Below, piece after piece: positions 58,454 to 64,000 of a stretch of DNA of 64,000 nucleotides. The translations under genes and the position numbers were made by a program. Under the pieces are notes generated by a model. The model was not told the DNA's origin. It worked only from the letters and a program-made list of their open reading frames with translations, and searched no databases. Within the stretch, counting starts at the first letter, position 1; each line of letters opens with the position of its first letter. This DNA is from Nitrobacter sp963807355 (GTDB lineage Bacteria; Pseudomonadota; Alphaproteobacteria; Rhizobiales; Xanthobacteraceae): NCBI GenBank assembly GCA_963807355.1, contig CAWEBX010000003.1, forward strand, positions 1-64,000, given 5' to 3'.

Positions 58454-60599
58454 ATGCCCGCACCGAAATGCCGACCTCACGCGCCGGCACGTCGATACGT
58501 TCTGGCTGCATTCTGGCTGGCGTGGATTGCCGGCGCGTCAGTAGCGATGGCGGAGAGCGGCATGGTCGAGGTCAACCAGTTGCCGCGCCTTCCGGACGCG
58601 CAGGAAACCACGGACTCGCAACCCGACCGCGTGGTCTACACGGTGCAGGGCGTGGTGCCTTCCACAGTCCCGTCAGTGAAGACTTTGATGACCGACAATG
58701 GCTGGATGCAATATGTGCGGCCACTCGAGGAGACGGCGATCGGTCTGCTGTTCAAGAAGGGCGTGCATGGCCTGTCGGTATCCTTCACACAGGCGCTCGG
58801 CCGCCCGGACCGATCCGCGGTCCATTACAGCGCCAACCGGATCTACGCCGACGTTCCGTTTCCACCGGGAGCAACGGATATCGTCTACGATGAGCGCAGG
58901 CCTTACTTCAGTTGCACAACCCCCGGCAACACCGATGCGAATCTTGATTTCTTCAATCGCGAACTCACCACAACCGGGTGGACGGCGTTATCCGCCGACG
59001 ACGCCAAGACGCGCTGGCCGAATGCCGCAATCGACGACAAGATCGACAATGGTGCGCGCGCCTATTTCAGGCGTGACGATCGCGACAGGCAGTTACCGAT
59101 CATGGTGTCGTTACGGCAACTCGATGACGACAAAACCGCTGTCGACATCAGGGTCGCGCCATTTGCCCTGCCGCAGGATCTTCATGCGGGGCCCGATATG
59201 GACGGCCTGCCGCGGCCGGACCGTATCATAAACGCCGGAACCACCGGCAACGCGACGTCGGATCACCGGGAGGCGCACGCCACGGTGACCGCCGAGATGC
59301 CTGCCGTGCTCGCCTTCTATCGTCGCGAACTGGCCGCGCGCAACTGGAGGGAAGAGGCCAAGGGAGCGATCATCACACCGGACGAGGTGTCGCTCAATTT
59401 CACCTCCCCTGAAGAGACCGGCACGCTCAAGCTCGGCCACAAACATGATCTGACCCTCGTCAGCTTCGTCATGCAGGTGACCCCGGCCGCCTGGCCGCCC
59501 GGACGCGCGCGAAAAAGCAGGCCGACGACGATTTCATGAAGGACGCGATGTCGATGGCAACGGAGGTGATCGCGGCCGATAACGTTCGTCGCGCGCAACA
59601 ATCCGCGAAGCTATCGGACGCTCCCTTGCATGCGCAGTCCGGCAAGGCCACGCCAATCCCGCTGCCGGAAGGCGCGGAGAATGTCGAGTTCGATGGCTCG
59701 GACGACAAACTCGAGTTCGAATCACAATCGAGCGTGAAGGCGCTTGCAGGTTTTTATCGCAGCGCCCTGAAGCCGCTCGGCTGGAAGGCTCAGCCGTCGG
59801 TGATCAACAATCCCAACATGGCCGCGATGCAGTTCTCCAAGGGCGGCAAGGAGATTTCGATCACCATCATGCAGATGGGCTCGAAAACCAATGTCAGCGC
59901 GAACGGTTCGGGTCTCGAGATGGCGAATGCCGGCGCCGATGCCGCCAATGATCAATTGGCGCGAAAGCGGCTCCAAAACCGCTCGAAGCTGAGCCGGATT
60001 CCGCGTTGCCGGTCCCAAAAGAACATACCTTGAGTTCCCTCTCAACAGGCAAGCTGCCGGGCAGCGATGCTCCGTTCCGCCAGGAACTCGAGGCCAGTAT
60101 TCCGGCCGATCTGGCTTCCGTGCTTGCCTTCTATCGCGACGAACTGGGCAAACGCGGATGGAAGGAGTTGCCGGACCGCGCGATCACCCAACCGGATCAC
60201 CTCCAACTGGCATTCACCTCTCCCGACGGCCCGGCCATGTTGAAGCTCGGCCGCCAGAACGCCGAGACCACAGTCAACCTCGCGCAGAAGATTCCGGCCG
60301 CCGCCGCCAAGGGCGAAGTGCTGCCGAAGCCGGGTCAGGCGAGGCTGATGCTGGGCAACATGGGACAATCGGACGCCACCATCACCATCAACAAGCAGAC
60401 CATCAAGCTGGCGGCAGGCGCAGGCGGCCCGCAATCAAGCCAGCATCCCGCGCTCGATTTGCCGCCCGGCAAATACAAGTACGCAACGAAGGTGGCCGGA
60501 CGCCCCGCCAAGTCGGGTCAGATTGAGCTCGGCGCCGACGATGCCTGGGGCCTGATGCTCGGGCCCGATGGCGATGTGCTGGCGCTGCAGGCTTACTGA
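58454..60599 (+). pseudogene. exported hypothetical protein with four FYRxELxxxGW repeats, two frameshifts
   Basis: ATG 58454 begins a signal peptide (RRYVLAAFWLAWIAGASVAM). Three collinear frames make one product of about 714 residues: slips near 59490 (before RAKKQADDDFMKDAMSMATE) and near 59963 (before AAPKPLEAEPDSALPVPKEH). A motif recurs four times: LDFFNRELTTTGWTAL, VLAFYRRELAARNWRE, LAGFYRSALKPLGWKA and VLAFYRDELGKRGWKE. Each heads a strand-rich segment of roughly 100 residues. The C-terminus is a separate domain (GQARLMLGNMGQSDATITIN ... GDVLALQAY). Position between recF and gyrB is conserved in the group; function unknown. Confidence 0.7.
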
Positions 60600-60937
60600 T
60601 GTCACGCGCATTTCTACGCCGAGGTTCAAACCAGCCAACTGACTCCTCGGCGACCATCAGCTCGATGTATCGGATCCGCTCCTGATGCGGTTGAGCGGAT
60701 TGTTATCCGCCGCAATCGGAATGCTGCCGGGCGGCTGTTTTCAGAGGCGCGAATCGCCGTTTTAAGGGCGCCGCGAATCGCCTTTTTCCGTCCTTGAAAA
60801 ACCAGATAAAAATCACATCTATTCAATGACTTGAAGCGGGTCACTTTGCGCTAGGCGCGGTGCCGCTTTCATGCCAGAAATAGACTTCTCAGCCGCATGT
60901 ACCGCATATTTCTCGGGACACCTTCTGAAGGCCTTTC
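60600..60937. other. gyrB upstream region, no gene seen
   Basis: About 340 bases without a credible gene. The sequence GGCGCGAATCGCCGTTTTAA and GGCGCCGCGAATCGCCTTTT around 60740-60785 is a short imperfect direct repeat; the second copy, GGCG..CGCC followed by TTTTT, could be a weak terminator. The gyrB promoter must lie here. Confidence 0.4.
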
Positions 60938-63379
<2,442 letters not shown>

Positions 63380-63516
63380 GTCGGCGGCGCCAAATTATCC
63401 GAACTCAATTGTCTGATTTCGGCACGACCTTGCGCGTCCCGCCGATGGGAATCCATGATGGCGGTTAAATCTATCGCAGGCGCGCCCCGACCCAGCACGG
63501 ATAGCGATTGCGCCAG

Positions 63517-64000
63517 CTATCGCACGACACCAGACGTGAATCCGGGTCTGCGATGCGGCGGCTTGATTTCCTTTTTCAGGAAACATCGCGCGGCCTTGCC
63601 GGCGTATCCCGGCCGCGCATAGGTCCAGGCCCGGCACTTGCTATCGGTATCGCAGGCATGCCTGCAAATCTGATCGGCGTCGGCTCTATCGTCTTTCTTG
63701 ACTTCGAAATTGCGATAGTCGCCGCCCGAGCGATCGGTGGAGGTTTCCACCGGGCCGATCCGTCGCTCGATCACGCCCGCGCCGCGAACGCCGGACACGC
63801 AACACCGATTCGCGATCCGCGGCGGTACGGCATTCTTGAGCCAGCACACCGCGGTTTCCGACCGTTCGGTGGGATAGCTGAAGCTCCAGGCTCGGCAGTG
63901 GCGGTCGCGTTCGCATGCCAAGCCGCAATCGGCCGGATCGCCCGAGCGCAGCGGCGCCCGCAGATAGTCAGCGCCCGGCCGATCGAAATTCGTCTGGGCA
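63517..64000 (-). CDS. PAN/Apple-domain protein, N-terminus beyond the window
   Basis: The frame enters from the right edge (QTNFDRPGADYLRAPLRSGD) and ends at 63517. Two repeats of a Cys-rich domain are seen: CGLACERDRHCRAWSFSYP with AVCWLKNAVPP, and QICRHACDTDSKCRAWTYAR with ARCFLKKEIKPP. The pattern DYR ... C..AC....CRAWT ... C.LK is the bacterial PAN/Apple fold, held by disulfides and usually exported for protein or sugar binding. A signal peptide or enzymatic N-terminal domain may lie outside the window. It converges on gyrB. Confidence 0.75.
   Translation of the reverse strand, partial: AQTNFDRPGADYLRAPLRSGDPADCGLACERDRHCRAWSFSYPTERSETAVCWLKNAVPPRIANRCCVSGVRGAGVIERRIGPVETSTDRSGGDYRNFEVKKDDRADADQICRHACDTDSKCRAWTYARPGYAGKAARCFLKKEIKPPHRRPGFTSGVVR

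Overview
The window looks like a chromosomal segment of an alphaproteobacterium of the Bradyrhizobium / Rhodopseudomonas / Nitrobacter group. The main reasons are the order rpsT - dnaA - dnaN - recF - hypothetical - gyrB at the right end, the protein sequences, and several palindromic repeat families that I recognise from that group. Composition is GC-rich with typical alphaproteobacterial codon use.

Layout. 1-4.4 kb: gene debris (a DUF3302/HlyD efflux pair broken by a local inversion, a frameshifted Gly/Tyr-rich secreted protein with 120-bp repeats) and three small secreted hypothetical proteins. 4.4-16.9 kb: an aerobic phenylacetate (paa) catabolic cluster. A leftward 3-hydroxyacyl-CoA dehydrogenase diverges from rightward paaG-paaI-paaK-tetR(paaR), which is followed by a leftward operon paaJ(remnant)-paaA-B-C-D-E-(extra PaaA/C-like)-paaZ. 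Near-identical operator palindromes precede both promoter regions. 18.3-23.1 kb: CzcA/CzcB-type metal efflux with a small His/Cys-rich protein. 23.3-29.1 kb: a probable organosulfur-type scavenging locus (flavin reductase, AhpD-like protein, degraded acyl-CoA dehydrogenase-type monooxygenase, ABC ATPase, binding protein, permease), mostly broken. 29.2-30.8 kb: a small hypothetical gene and a stand-alone Tc-toxin TcA C-terminal (TcB-binding) domain protein. 31.8-34.5 kb: an intact FecCD/BtuCDF-type ABC importer. 34.6-35.9 kb: a BBP2-type porin.

36.9-49.1 kb: a tRNA-Arg(CCG) gene followed by a 12-kb segment bounded by 80-bp direct repeats made of half of that tRNA and its flank. It carries a tyrosine integrase, a GmrSD-type DUF262/HNH nuclease, the C-terminal part of a type I restriction R subunit, a collapsed Gabija-like (OLD ATPase + UvrD helicase) locus, a RecD2-like helicase, an IS5-family remnant, and a groES-groEL operon with a CIRCE-like element. 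49.2-52.2 kb: an HD-GYP regulator, small envelope proteins and a frameshifted Wza-like export lipoprotein. 52.5-64 kb: the replication core (rpsT, a 1.2-kb gene-free stretch, dnaA, dnaN, recF, an internally repeated exported protein, gyrB, and a PAN/Apple protein running off the edge).

A striking feature is the number of genes with single-base frame breaks, including recF, groEL and paaD. Some of these may be sequencing indels. However, the HlyD inversion, the paaJ internal deletion and the OLD/UvrD fusion are structural changes that base-calling errors cannot explain.
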